Assembly (NCBI RefSeq): GCF_033095785.1
Contig: NZ_CP137134.1
Location: forward strand, 1,984,001-2,048,000
Length of the DNA: 64,000 nt
DNA from: Nitrosospira sp. Is2
Lineage (GTDB): Bacteria > Pseudomonadota > Gammaproteobacteria > Burkholderiales > Nitrosomonadaceae
Direction: 5' to 3'
Shown here: positions 34,631-43,476 of the stretch, piece after piece
Position numbering within the stretch: the first letter of the stretch is position 1
Layout: each line of letters opens with the position of its first letter
Position numbers and translations under genes: made by a program
The notes under the pieces: generated by a model
Seen by the model: only the letters and a program-made list of their open reading frames with translations
What the model was told of the DNA's origin: nothing
Database searches by the model: none

Positions 34631-35671
34631 ATGACCACTATTCTCGTGACGGGCGGAGCGGGCTACATCGGTTCGCATACCTGCGTCGAATTGCTGAACG
34701 CGGGTTTTGAAGTTGTCGTTTTCGACAACCTTTGTAATAGTCGTCCCGAGGCCCTGGCGCGGGTGCAGCGGATTACCGGCAAACAGCTCCGCTTGATAAA
34801 GGGCGATTGCCGCGATCGCGCTGCGCTGTCTACAGCGCTGCGCGACAGCAGGGCAACATCGGTTATACACTTCGCCGGCCTCAAAGCCGTGGGAGAGTCT
34901 GTTACGCAGCCTCTGACTTATTATGATAATAACGTGGTCGGCACACTCCGGCTCCTTGAAGCGATGGGAGACCGCGGAGTGCAAAAACTGGTCTTCAGTT
35001 CCTCCGCAACCGTTTATGGTGATCCACAGCGGCTCCCCCTGACTGAGGACCATCCTCTTTCCGCCACCAATCCCTATGGACGAAGCAAATTGATGGTGGA
35101 GGAGATTTTACGCGATCTATACCGAAGCGACTCTTCCTGGCGGTTGGCGATACTCCGTTATTTCAACCCGGTGGGGGCACATGCCAGCGGCTTGATCGGA
35201 GAGGATCCGCTCGGTACACCCGATAATCTGATGCCATTCGTTGCGCAAGTGGCGGTAGGTCGACGGGATGCCCTAAACGTGTGGGGCAACGATTATCCAA
35301 CCCCGGATGGAACCGGAGTGCGCGATTACATCCATGTGGTCGATCTGGCCTTGGGCCATCTCAAAGCCTTGCAAGCGCTGGACGCGACGACTGACTCGAC
35401 CGGGCAACAGTCGACCGGCTGTTTCACTGTAAATCTTGGCACGGGTACGGGTTATAGCGTCCTGGATATGGTGCATGCTTTCGAAAAGGCAAGCGGCAGG
35501 CGCGTCCCTTACAGGATTGCTCCGCGCCGCTCTGGTGATATTGCTTCTTGCTACGCGGACCCTAAACTTGCGCATGATTTGCTGGGCTGGCGCGCGGAAC
35601 GCGGCCTTGAACAAATGTGCGCCGACGCGTGGCGCTGGCAAAGTGCAAATCCTAACGGGTATGAAGACTGA
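34631..35671 (+). CDS. galE: UDP-glucose 4-epimerase
   Basis: A 346-residue extended SDR epimerase. Signatures are LVTGGAGYIGSHTCVELLNA, VVFDNLCNSRPEAL, VIHFAGLKAVGESV, SSSATVYGDP, NPYGRSKLMVEEIL (Tyr-X3-Lys), and LRYFNPVGAHASGLIGEDP, the GalE-specific block. Supplies UDP-galactose for the polymer. 119 bp after wecB and 105 bp before manC. Confidence 0.96.
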   Translation: MTTILVTGGAGYIGSHTCVELLNAGFEVVVFDNLCNSRPEALARVQRITGKQLRLIKGDCRDRAALSTALRDSRATSVIHFAGLKAVGESVTQPLTYYDNNVVGTLRLLEAMGDRGVQKLVFSSSATVYGDPQRLPLTEDHPLSATNPYGRSKLMVEEILRDLYRSDSSWRLAILRYFNPVGAHASGLIGEDPLGTPDNLMPFVAQVAVGRRDALNVWGNDYPTPDGTGVRDYIHVVDLALGHLKALQALDATTDSTGQQSTGCFTVNLGTGTGYSVLDMVHAFEKASGRRVPYRIAPRRSGDIASCYADPKLAHDLLGWRAERGLEQMCADAWRWQSANPNGYED

Positions 35672-35776
35672 GATAAAAAATGCGATCAAGGTCAGTCTCC
35701 CAGTTTTCATTCAAGCCTTAGTGCTGTTTAATTTCCATGCACATAACATCACCTCGCTCTCATTGATGGAATTCAC

Positions 35777-37228
35777 ATGCAATCGTTAATTCCTGTGGTG
35801 CTATCCGGCGGATCGGGTACGCGCCTTTGGCCTCTTTCCCGCGAAAAGTATCCAAAACAGCTCTTACCCCTGATCGGAAACGATTCCCTTTTGCAGGCGA
35901 CTGTGCGGCGCATGGAGGGAATGACAGACGTGCAACTCGGAGTACCATTGGTAGTTTGCAACGAGGAATACCGTTTTGTCATCGCTGAGCAGCTGCGGTT
36001 GATGGAAACCAAGGGCTCAATAGTGCTTGAACCGGTTGGACGCAACACGGCGCCTGCGCTAACTCTGGCTGCTCTTGCGGCGGTGCGTTCCGGAGATGAC
36101 CCCGTGCTCCTGGTGATGCCGGCAGACCATGTAATTTCCGATATCGCAACTTTTCAGGCGGCGGTTCGCCAAGGCATGATACTGGCAGAGGAAGGTGTGG
36201 TCGTCACTTTTGGCATTACCCCCGATTCGCCCGAGACAGGTTACGGCTATATCCAGGCGGGCGAGCGGATTGGGGCGGGTGAGGCGCGCAACATTGCACG
36301 ATTTGTGGAGAAACCGGATCGTCCTACCGCGCAGGCTTATCTCGACGAGGGCTCCTATTTTTGGAACAGCGGCTTGTTTATGATGCGAGCCTCTGTGTGG
36401 CTTTCGGCCATTGGGTTCTGCCGGCCGGATATTTTGTCGGCATGCCGTGCGGCTTGGGATAGAGGATCGGCTGATGGGGACTTTTTACGCGTGGACAAGG
36501 AAGCGTTCATGCGGTGTCCGAGCGACTCGATCGACTATGCGGTGATGGAGCGCATAACCACTAACGACATTAGGTTGCCTAAGGGCGCGTTTATTCCCTT
36601 ATCGGCGGGATGGTCCGATGTGGGAGCTTGGGATTCGCTGTGGCAGGTACTGCCCAAGGATCATGAGGGCAATGTCACCCAAGGCGATGTGCTGTTACAC
36701 GACTGCCGCGACACACTCGTCATGGCGGGGCATCGCCTGGTGGCATGCGTGGGAATTAGCAATATGGTAGTGGTTGAAACGCCCGACGCCATTCTCGTGT
36801 CCCATATGAGCAATACTCAGCACGTTAAGAAAATCGTTGACAGCCTCAAACGGGAAGGTCGGCCCGAGGGGGAGTTGCATCGTAAGGTCTTCCGGCCCTG
36901 GGGTTGGTACGATAGCGTTGATTCCGGTGAGCGGTTCCAGGTAAAACGCATTGTTGTCAAGCCGGGTGCGGCATTATCGCTGCAAATGCATCACCACCGC
37001 GCCGAGCACTGGATTGTGGTGCGAGGCACCGCGCAAGTCACTCGTGGTGACACTAGTTATCTTGTATCCGAAAACGAATCGACCTTTATTCCGTTGGGTA
37101 CGCGCCACCGCTTGGAAAATCCCGGTTGTGTACCCCTTGAGATGATCGAGGTTCAATCGGGCTCCTATCTTGGGGAGGACGATATAGTTCGGTTTGAGGA
37201 TGTGTATGGGCGGTCAAATTTAGCGTAG
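35777..37228 (+). CDS. manC: mannose-1-phosphate guanylyltransferase / mannose-6-phosphate isomerase (bifunctional)
   Basis: A 483-residue type II phosphomannose isomerase/GDP-mannose pyrophosphorylase. The N-terminal nucleotidyltransferase domain starts with VLSGGSGTRLWPLSREKYPK and contains VMPADHVI, FVEKPDRPTA and ESIDYAVMER-like SDSIDYAVMERI. The C-terminal cupin isomerase domain contains FRPWGWYDSVD, KPGAALSLQMHHHRAEHWIV and FIPLGTRHRLENPG. Makes GDP-mannose, the substrate of Gmd at 17.9 kb. Phosphomannomutase is not seen in the window. Confidence 0.96.
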   Translation: MQSLIPVVLSGGSGTRLWPLSREKYPKQLLPLIGNDSLLQATVRRMEGMTDVQLGVPLVVCNEEYRFVIAEQLRLMETKGSIVLEPVGRNTAPALTLAALAAVRSGDDPVLLVMPADHVISDIATFQAAVRQGMILAEEGVVVTFGITPDSPETGYGYIQAGERIGAGEARNIARFVEKPDRPTAQAYLDEGSYFWNSGLFMMRASVWLSAIGFCRPDILSACRAAWDRGSADGDFLRVDKEAFMRCPSDSIDYAVMERITTNDIRLPKGAFIPLSAGWSDVGAWDSLWQVLPKDHEGNVTQGDVLLHDCRDTLVMAGHRLVACVGISNMVVVETPDAILVSHMSNTQHVKKIVDSLKREGRPEGELHRKVFRPWGWYDSVDSGERFQVKRIVVKPGAALSLQMHHHRAEHWIVVRGTAQVTRGDTSYLVSENESTFIPLGTRHRLENPGCVPLEMIEVQSGSYLGEDDIVRFEDVYGRSNLA

Positions 37229-37569
37229 AGGCAGCACGTCGGGTCCGTCCACCGCTCTCTGTTGTCCTTCAATCCCATGCTTGTTTAATGGGCCGCCAGA
37301 CTAGTCTCGGTCAAAGGTTGGACCAGTACTTCACTGCAAACTGCATTGCGAGGACAGAGCCGCTCGTGTCAGTTTTCCAGCATCCGAATTTGGAGCAGAG
37401 TAGAGCTCAAAGTCTTCGGTCCATTCTCCTCCTGTATTGTTCGAACTGCTTCGCCTGCGCACCGCTACACCGTCGCATTGCTTCTTCCAGTCCCCAGTCT
37501 ATCGGGCAACGCAGTTCCGCTTAACACTTTCTTCCAAAGGACGTTGCCTTGGCTGACGATGTGTTTCTG

Positions 37570-37663
37570 CTAGCCCAAACGGTCTATTGACCGTTTTCCT
37601 TGTGAGAGTAGTCTGTGAGAGCATTGAGGCCTCGGGTTTCCCAGCCGTGTTTATGAAGGCTGA
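37570..37663. repeat. imperfect direct repeat, copy A
   Basis: Shares the core AACGGTCTATTGACC, then TTGAGAGTAG (TGTGAGAGTAG here), CTGTGAGA and a GTGTTTATGA tail with copy B at 37799-37894, with the same order and spacing apart from small gaps. By eye the two are roughly 70% alike. Confidence 0.6.
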
Positions 37664-37798
37664 TTGAAAAAGGCTACTACTGTCACTTGCGTACTTGTTC
37701 GAGCCGAACAACACGTACAAGCGGCATTCTGGTAGGAAGAGGCCCCATCGTCGTTCCGGGCAGCGCCCGAGGATGAGCTGATGGATGGATGCTCCTTG

Positions 37799-37894
37799 CT
37801 AGGCCGAACGGTCTATTGACCCTGTTGCAATTGAGAGTAGGCTGTAAGAACGTCGGGGTTCTTTACTTGGAGTCTCGGTGTTTATAAGTGCTTG
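37799..37894. repeat. imperfect direct repeat, copy B
   Basis: Second copy of the block at 37570, offset 229 bp. Contains AACGGTCTATTGACC, TTGAGAGTAGGCTGTAAGA and GGTGTTTATAAG. It ends about 115 bp before the first PEP-CTERM gene. Confidence 0.6.
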
Positions 37895-38008
37895 TAAAAT
37901 AAGTGAAGTGACTATGCTCACCTGACTTAACCAAGCGATCTTAATGACGCTGTATTTTATGATAGTGTCAGGGTAGTAATGTTTAGACAATTATAAAGGA
38001 GGTAAAAA

Positions 38009-38569
38009 ATGATTAAGACTTCTTTGAAGTTAACTGCTGTTGCCGCGATGCTGGCGGGCGCAAGCGTCGGAGCAAACGCCGCGACGACCGATCTTGGTAC
38101 AGTTGCGCTTGGTACACCCACAACGTTTTCGGGCGTTGTTAGTGGATCCGGTACAAGTATTAACGATCTCTTCACTTTTACTCTGGAGTCGGGCAATACG
38201 GCTTCGGGTTACAGCGTCGTGAATATTCCGCTCAGCTTCTCGGGTGGGGAATGGAACACCGCGCTGGCCACGTTGACATTGATGTCAAACGCGGACGGAA
38301 TCGTGGGTAACTCGGACGACCAGATGCTGGGGACGGCAATCTGGAATCAAGGAAGCAATAGCAACAATTCGCTTCAGTTGTCGTACGACTCAGCCATCAA
38401 CGGTCCGGCATATATCCAAATTACCGGGGTTACCGACGGTGGTAACGGCGGTATTTATTCCGGCGCAATTGCCGCCATTCCGGAACCGGAAACTTACGCC
38501 ATGTTGCTCGCTGGTCTGGGGTTGATGGGTGCTGTTGTTCGGCGCAGAAGCAACCGCAAGACCTCGTAA
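38009..38569 (+). CDS. PEP-CTERM sorting-domain protein, tandem copy 1
   Basis: A 186-residue exported protein. Signal peptide with cleavage near ANA/A (residues 24-25). The mature region is about 130 residues, rich in Thr, Ser, Gly and Asn. The C-terminal sorting signal has PEP at 158-160 (IPEPETYAMLLAGLG), a hydrophobic helix and a basic end RRRSNRKTS. It has a strong ribosome-binding site, AAAGGAGGT, 5 bp before the ATG. Probable substrate of XrtB encoded at 16.3 kb. A paralogue follows 156 bp downstream with an almost identical sorting region but a divergent mature domain. Likely a surface or matrix protein; function unknown. Confidence 0.93.
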   Translation: MIKTSLKLTAVAAMLAGASVGANAATTDLGTVALGTPTTFSGVVSGSGTSINDLFTFTLESGNTASGYSVVNIPLSFSGGEWNTALATLTLMSNADGIVGNSDDQMLGTAIWNQGSNSNNSLQLSYDSAINGPAYIQITGVTDGGNGGIYSGAIAAIPEPETYAMLLAGLGLMGAVVRRRSNRKTS

Positions 38570-38583
38570 ATCGAGCCATGCTC

Positions 38584-38608
38584 GGGGGGGGGGGCATTGT
38601 TTCCCCCC
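38584..38608 (+). repeat. G11 tract and C6 tract forming a hairpin after PEP-CTERM copy 1
   Basis: Eleven consecutive G (38584-38594) followed after CATTGTTT by CCCCCC. The equivalent position after copy 2 has only six G. Homopolymer length is a likely mutational hotspot and also a possible assembly error. Confidence 0.8.
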
Positions 38609-38620
38609 ACGGGTGGTAGG

Positions 38621-38648
38621 AAACGGCGTCCAAAAGAGGCCGTTTTTT
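38621..38648 (+). terminator. rho-independent terminator of PEP-CTERM copy 1
   Basis: The stem AAACGGC-TC/GA-GCCGTTT has one G-G mismatch and the loop CAAAA, followed by TTTTT. It is homologous to the terminator after copy 2. Confidence 0.85.
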
Positions 38649-38725
38649 ATTCCCATCCTATTAACGTTGCGTCCTGTTATGAAAGCGTTAGGTTAGTTAT
38701 GTGTGACAATTAATGGAGGTAACAA

Positions 38726-39277
38726 ATGATTAAAAATTCGATGAAGCTAACCTTCGTCGCCGCGATGCTGGCTGGCATGAGCGTTGGAGCAAACGCCGCC
38801 ACAACGGATCTGGGTACATTGAATACTGACCCCACTACGTTTGGCGGTACAGTGTCAGGAACCGGCGTGGCCTTTAGCGATATCTTCACTTTTGACGGTT
38901 CGCAGTCGATTGCTTCGAGTTTCTCGGTTGTAGATGTTCCGCTAACCGTAGGTGGTGTAAACTTCGACGGTATACTCACCGGGCTGTCTCTTTTTTCGGC
39001 CGGGGCTAACGGAGTCGTAGGTGGGGGTGATGATACGCTGCTGGGATCAAGCGCAGGTACAGGAGCAGGTGACTCTCTTACCTTAAATTATGACCAACCT
39101 CTGTCCGGCGCGTCTTTTATCACTGTTACTGGGATATCGAACGGTTCGGCCGGAGCAATCTATGCTGGCGCAATGGCTGCCGCCATTCCGGAACCAGAGA
39201 CTTATGCCATGTTGCTCGCTGGTCTGGGGCTGATGGGTGCTGTTGTTCGGCGCAGAAGCAACCGCAAGACCTCGTAA
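38726..39277 (+). CDS. PEP-CTERM sorting-domain protein, tandem copy 2
   Basis: A 183-residue paralogue of the preceding protein: signal peptide ending near ANA/A, a mature domain that starts ATTDLGTLNTD, and the same 30-residue C-terminal end (PEP at 155-157). Ribosome-binding site TGGAGGT, 5 bp before the ATG. The upstream 50 bp, the signal peptide and the last 90 coding bases plus terminator are closely similar to copy 1, while the mature region differs strongly. Probable XrtB substrate. Confidence 0.93.
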   Translation: MIKNSMKLTFVAAMLAGMSVGANAATTDLGTLNTDPTTFGGTVSGTGVAFSDIFTFDGSQSIASSFSVVDVPLTVGGVNFDGILTGLSLFSAGANGVVGGGDDTLLGSSAGTGAGDSLTLNYDQPLSGASFITVTGISNGSAGAIYAGAMAAAIPEPETYAMLLAGLGLMGAVVRRRSNRKTS

Positions 39278-39315
39278 TTCGACTCATGCTCGGGGGGAGA
39301 TTGTTTCCCCCCACG

Positions 39316-39358
39316 GGCAATAAAAAACGGCCTCCAAAAGAGGCCGTTTTTTATTGCC
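39316..39358. terminator. strong rho-independent terminator (perfect 19-bp stem)
   Basis: Arms 39316-39334 and 39340-39358 are perfectly complementary over 19 bp around the loop CAAAA. The A6/T6 flanks make it work in either direction: plus for PEP-CTERM copy 2 and minus for anything reading through from the tRNA-Val side. Confidence 0.93.
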
Positions 39359-39603
39359 ATTGTTCCTCGCTTCCTTTTGCGAAATTCAGTATTCCCCAAA
39401 GCCTTCGCCATCGTTCTTTATTTCCATGATAGCTAGTGCAAGCTGAAGTGGTTCGAACGAGCACGTGCGAGAAACGCTCCGCAAATGCTCGCGATTTTTC
39501 GATTAGCGGCTGCTGACCAATGCGAGCGAGTTGTTTAAACACAGGTAGGACGGCTTTGCGGCAAGACGATTAAAATATGAAAGCTTACGCAAGCAGAGAA
39601 TAT

Positions 39604-39680
39604 TGGTAGGCGCGATTGGACTCGAACCAACGACCCCCACCATGTCAAGGTGGTGCTCTAACCAGCTGAGCTACGCGCCT
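39604..39680 (-). tRNA. tRNA-Val (anticodon GAC)
   Basis: A 77-nt cloverleaf with encoded CCA on the minus strand. Acceptor stem AGGCGCG/CGCGCCT, anticodon stem CCACC/GGTGG with loop TTGACAT (anticodon GAC), T arm with GTTCGAGTC. Convergent with the PEP-CTERM pair. Confidence 0.97.
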
Positions 39681-39696
39681 GAAAATACCAAGTCAA

Positions 39697-39725
39697 ATTT
39701 TATCTGAAACTGGGCAAGGGTTCAA
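39697..39725 (-). promoter_or_regulatory. promoter of tRNA-Val
   Basis: On the minus strand, a -35 TTGAAC (39725-39720) and a -10 TAAAAT (39702-39697) are separated by 17 bp, about 16 bp before the tRNA. A plus-strand TATAAT at 39728-39733 immediately beside it could be the -10 of the divergent pseudouridine synthase gene. Confidence 0.6.
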
Positions 39726-39848
39726 ATTATAATGCCCGTATCCCTTAAAATCGCGGGAAGTAAGACGATTCGTATCTACTTTTCGACATGAAAGTCGACG
39801 GGAAGAAAACGCCGGAAATACCAGGCATCCAAAAGCTTGCGGAGGTAC

Positions 39849-40580
39849 ATGGAAAAAATCCGGCTGTCGAAGCTGATGTCTCAACGAGGACTGTGTTCCC
39901 GCAGAGAAGCAGATAATTACATTCAACGGGGATGGGTGTTCGTGGACGGCGAGCGGATCACTGAGTTAGGTACAAAAATCTGCCCACTGCAGAAGATAAC
40001 ACTCGATAAGGCGGCGCAATCGCAACAGCTGGAACAGGTCACAATACTGCTGAACAAGCCCGTGGGCTACGTATCGGGTCAGCCAGAACCCGGGTATCAG
40101 CCGGCAATTAGTCTGATTAGTCAGGGATCCCGCTTCCCGGGGGATCGCGCACCGCAGCGTTTCAATCCCATGCATTTAAGAGGCCTGGCACCGGCAGGCC
40201 GCCTGGATATCGATTCCTCGGGACTGCTTGTCTTTACCCAGGACGGCCGTATAGCCAAGCAGTTGATCGGTAAAGGCTCGGAGGTTGAGAAGGAATACCT
40301 GGTGCGTGTCGAGGGGAAATTAGCCGTGCAGGGGCTTACTTTATTGAATCACGGTCTGAGCCTGGACGGTGAAGTACTAAAGCAAGCGCGGGTGGTATGG
40401 CAAAATAAAGACCAACTGCGATTCATTTTGCGAGAAGGCAAGAAGAGGCAGATTCGCCGCATGTGTGAGCTGGTTGGGCTAAAGGTAACCGGTTTAAAGC
40501 GGGTGCGAATTGGAAATGTCAAATTGGGTGAACTGCCCTTAGGGAAATGGCGATTTCTGGGACGAGATGAAGCGTTCTAA
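39849..40580 (+). CDS. RsuA/RluB-E-F family rRNA pseudouridine synthase
   Basis: A 243-residue enzyme with an N-terminal S4 RNA-binding domain (IRLSKLMSQRGLCSRREADN, then GWVFVDGERI). The catalytic domain contains LLNKPVGYVSGQPE and GRLDIDSSGLLVFTQDG, where the first Asp is the catalytic residue, and ILREGKKRQIRRMCELVG. It most resembles the large-subunit enzyme RluF, but the target uridine cannot be decided from sequence. GGAGG lies only 3 bases before the ATG at 39849; a TTG start at 39837 is an alternative. Confidence 0.9.
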   Translation: MEKIRLSKLMSQRGLCSRREADNYIQRGWVFVDGERITELGTKICPLQKITLDKAAQSQQLEQVTILLNKPVGYVSGQPEPGYQPAISLISQGSRFPGDRAPQRFNPMHLRGLAPAGRLDIDSSGLLVFTQDGRIAKQLIGKGSEVEKEYLVRVEGKLAVQGLTLLNHGLSLDGEVLKQARVVWQNKDQLRFILREGKKRQIRRMCELVGLKVTGLKRVRIGNVKLGELPLGKWRFLGRDEAF

Positions 40581-40620
40581 TCATAATGCGTCAACTGGTC
40601 TCTTCATTGAGGGGTAATAC

Positions 40621-41703
40621 ATGATTTTAGTTACGGGGGGTGCTGGGTTCATTGGTGCAAATTTTGTTTTAGACTGGTTAGCACAATGCGAGGAAGGCGT
40701 GGTCAATCTCGACGTACTCAGTTACGCCGGCAACATGGAAAATCTGGCTACGCTTGCTGAAGATGAGCGACACATCTTCATCAGAGGAGATATCGGAAAC
40801 TCTGCCTTGGTGAGTGAACTGCTTCAACGCTACCAACCGCGCGCCGTGGTGCATTTTGCGGCCGAGAGCCATGTTGATCGATCCATTCACGGTCCGGAAA
40901 CCTTCATCCAAACCAACATCGTCGGAACTTTCAGACTCCTCGAAGCCATTCGATTCTACTGGTACGGATTAGACGGAAAACCCAAGCAGGATTTCCGTTT
41001 TCTTCATGTATCGACGGATGAAGTGTATGGTTCATTAGCAAAGGGTGAGGCCGCTTTTACGGAAACACATCAGTATCAGCCCAACAGCCCCTACTCGGCG
41101 AGTAAAGCCGCCAGCGACCATCTCGCGCGCGCATATCACCATACGTATGGCTTGCCTGTACTTACTACAAATTGTTCTAACAACTACGGTTCATATCAAT
41201 TCCCGGAAAAACTCATTCCACTCATGATCGTCAATGCGCTAGCCGGCAAGCCCCTGCCGGTGTACGGCGACGGACAGCAGATCCGCGACTGGTTATACGT
41301 AAAGGATCATTGCAGCGCCATAGCTCGCGTGTTAGAAGCGGGCGTGCCCGGGGAAATCTACAACATAGGAGGGTGGAACGAAAAACCCAACCTTGAAATC
41401 GTGAATAGTATCTGCGGACTTCTGGATGCTTTAAGACCCCAGATCTTCGGATCGTACCGGAGTTTGATCACCTTCGTCGCGGATCGCCCCGGACACGACC
41501 GCCGCTATGCGATTGACGCGAGCAAAATCGAGGGTGAACTGGGCTGGAAACCCGTTGAGACTTTTGAAACGGGTATCCGTAAAACTGTTCAGTGGTATCT
41601 GGATAATTCTTCCTGGGTCGAAAATGTCCAGTCCGGGGCATACCTGGCCTGGGTTGCGACGCATTATCAAGGACGAGTGGATGAAGATTCTGTTGTTCGG
41701 TAA
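40621..41703 (+). CDS. rfbB: dTDP-glucose 4,6-dehydratase
   Basis: A 360-residue SDR enzyme, second step of dTDP-L-rhamnose synthesis. Signatures are ILVTGGAGFIGANFVLDWL, HFAAESHVDRSIHGPETFI, VSTDEVYGSL (catalytic Asp-Glu), YSASKAASDHLARAYHHTYG and NCSNNYGSYQFPEKLIPLMI. First gene of the rfbBDAC operon; its end overlaps rfbD by 23 bp. Confidence 0.97.
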   Translation: MILVTGGAGFIGANFVLDWLAQCEEGVVNLDVLSYAGNMENLATLAEDERHIFIRGDIGNSALVSELLQRYQPRAVVHFAAESHVDRSIHGPETFIQTNIVGTFRLLEAIRFYWYGLDGKPKQDFRFLHVSTDEVYGSLAKGEAAFTETHQYQPNSPYSASKAASDHLARAYHHTYGLPVLTTNCSNNYGSYQFPEKLIPLMIVNALAGKPLPVYGDGQQIRDWLYVKDHCSAIARVLEAGVPGEIYNIGGWNEKPNLEIVNSICGLLDALRPQIFGSYRSLITFVADRPGHDRRYAIDASKIEGELGWKPVETFETGIRKTVQWYLDNSSWVENVQSGAYLAWVATHYQGRVDEDSVVR

Positions 41704-42592
41704 AAGCGGGCAAGTCGGGTGGGAACTACAGCGAAGCCTTGCCCCGCTCGGCGAATTGGTGGCCCTCCATTCCGGTAGCAGCGAACTTTGCGGCAATTTT
41801 GAGTACCCTGAGCGGATTGCTCACACGGTTAGAGCGGTGGCCCCGGACGTGATCGTGAATGCTGCCGCTCATACGGCGGTGGACAAGGCTGAAAGCGAGC
41901 GTGAGAAAGCGCGCGCCATCAACGCGCATGGGCCTGCCGTGCTGGCCCAAGAGGCGCGCAAACTCGACGCCTGGCTGGTGCACTATTCCAGCGATTACGT
42001 GTTCGACGGGAATGGAACTCATCGCTGGCGCGAGACCGATCCAACCGGGCCTTTGAACGTATATGGCTTGACCAAGCTGGAAGCAGAGAAAGCGATTGTC
42101 GATTCCGGTTGCCGCCACCTTATCTTTCGTACCAGTTGGGTTTACGCTGCGCGTGGCGGGAACTTCGCAAAAACCATGTTACGCCTGGCTCAGGAACGCG
42201 ATCGCCTAACCGTTATTGAGGATCAGATCGGTGCGCCGACTGGTGCCGATCTGCTGGCGGACATCACCGCGCACGCCATTCGCGCGGCGGTGCGACAGCG
42301 GACTATGGAAGCGGTATCGGGTATCTATCACCTCGTTGCCGCCGGAGAAACTTCATGGCACGGTTACGCGCGCTTCGTACTTGATTACGCACGTCACGCG
42401 GGAGTCGTGCTTAAAGTTACGCCAGAGAACGTCGTCGCTGTGCCAACCAGCGCATTTTCCCTGCCTGCCAAACGGCCCCGAAACTCGCGTATGGATACCG
42501 GTAAACTTCGTCATACCTTCGATCTGAGCTTGCCGCCTTGGGAAACGGGCGTGGCACGCATGCTCACCGAAATTTTTGAGAGATCAACATGA
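41681..42592 (+). CDS. rfbD: dTDP-4-dehydrorhamnose reductase
   Basis: A 303-residue NAD(P)H-dependent reductase catalysing the last step to dTDP-L-rhamnose. Signatures are MKILLFGKSGQVGWELQRSL, VNAAAHTAVDKAESE, HYSSDYVFDGNG, YGLTKLEAEKAI and FRTSWVYAARGGNF. The ATG at 41681 lies inside the 3' end of rfbB, which indicates coupled translation. The stop overlaps the rfbA start by 4 bp. Confidence 0.96.
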   Translation: MKILLFGKSGQVGWELQRSLAPLGELVALHSGSSELCGNFEYPERIAHTVRAVAPDVIVNAAAHTAVDKAESEREKARAINAHGPAVLAQEARKLDAWLVHYSSDYVFDGNGTHRWRETDPTGPLNVYGLTKLEAEKAIVDSGCRHLIFRTSWVYAARGGNFAKTMLRLAQERDRLTVIEDQIGAPTGADLLADITAHAIRAAVRQRTMEAVSGIYHLVAAGETSWHGYARFVLDYARHAGVVLKVTPENVVAVPTSAFSLPAKRPRNSRMDTGKLRHTFDLSLPPWETGVARMLTEIFERST

Positions 42593-43476
42593 CTCAACGT
42601 AAGGGAATCATTTTAGCGGGCGGATCGGGCACGCGGCTCTATCCTGTGACAAAGGCTGTCTCGAAGCAATTGCTGCCCATCTATGATAAGCCGATGATCT
42701 ACTACCCGCTGAGCACCCTTATGCTCGCGGGTATACGCGACATTCTCATCATTTCCACCCCGCAGGATACCCCGCGTTTTGAGCAGTTGCTGGGAAATGG
42801 GAACGAATGGGGGCTCAACCTCCAGTATGCGGTGCAACCCCGGCCTGATGGATTGGCCCATGCGTTTACTATCGGCAAGAATTTCATTGGAAAGGATCCG
42901 AGCGCACTGGTGCTGGGCGATAACATCTTTTACGGCCATGATCTGCATCTTCAACTCCGTCGCGCCATGGAAAAGCAGGGGGGCGCAACCATATTCGCTT
43001 ACCATGTCCAGGACCCAGAGCGTTATGGTGTTGTCGCTTTTGATGCCGCCAACCGGGTTTCTTCGCTCGAAGAAAAGCCCGCACATCCCAAGAGCAACTA
43101 CGCAGTCACCGGTTTGTACTTCTATGATAACGAAGTGGTGGATATCGCATGCACTCTCAAGCCTTCGGCGCGCGGCGAGCTGGAAATTACCGATGTGAAC
43201 CGTATTTACCTGGAACGAGGGCAGCTCAATGTCGAAATTATGGGCCGCGGTTACGCATGGCTGGATACGGGAACACACGAAAGCTTAATGGAGGCGAGCA
43301 ATTTCATCGAAACCATCGAACACCGCCAGGGTCTTAAAGTAGCCTGCCCGGAAGAGATCGCTTATCGTCAGGGCTTTATCAGTAGCGCGCAGCTTGAGAA
43401 ACTGGCTCAGCCGCTGGGTAAAAACGGCTACGGCCAGTATTTGCTGCGCTTACTTAATGAGCGGATAATTGTATGA
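42589..43476 (+). CDS. rfbA: glucose-1-phosphate thymidylyltransferase
   Basis: A 295-residue nucleotidyltransferase making dTDP-glucose. Signatures are GIILAGGSGTRLYPVTKAVS, LLPIYDKPMIYYPLS, LVLGDNIFYGHD and VVAFDAANRVSSLEEKPAHP. It is joined to both neighbours by ATGA overlaps (42589-42592 and 43473-43476). Confidence 0.97.
   Translation: MTQRKGIILAGGSGTRLYPVTKAVSKQLLPIYDKPMIYYPLSTLMLAGIRDILIISTPQDTPRFEQLLGNGNEWGLNLQYAVQPRPDGLAHAFTIGKNFIGKDPSALVLGDNIFYGHDLHLQLRRAMEKQGGATIFAYHVQDPERYGVVAFDAANRVSSLEEKPAHPKSNYAVTGLYFYDNEVVDIACTLKPSARGELEITDVNRIYLERGQLNVEIMGRGYAWLDTGTHESLMEASNFIETIEHRQGLKVACPEEIAYRQGFISSAQLEKLAQPLGKNGYGQYLLRLLNERIIV

Larger units (their letters stand above)
37229..38008. other. 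780-bp intergenic region with an imperfect duplicated block
   Basis: No gene is recognised on either strand. It contains two related blocks of about 95 bp at roughly 37570 and 37799 in direct orientation, and in its last 60 bp the leader of the first PEP-CTERM gene, which is shared with the second. Short open frames show no recognisable domain. Confidence 0.55.

Noticed and set aside
37288..37524. 78-codon frame in the 37.2-38.0 kb gap
   Set aside because: No recognisable protein features; overlapping frames of similar length exist, as expected by chance.
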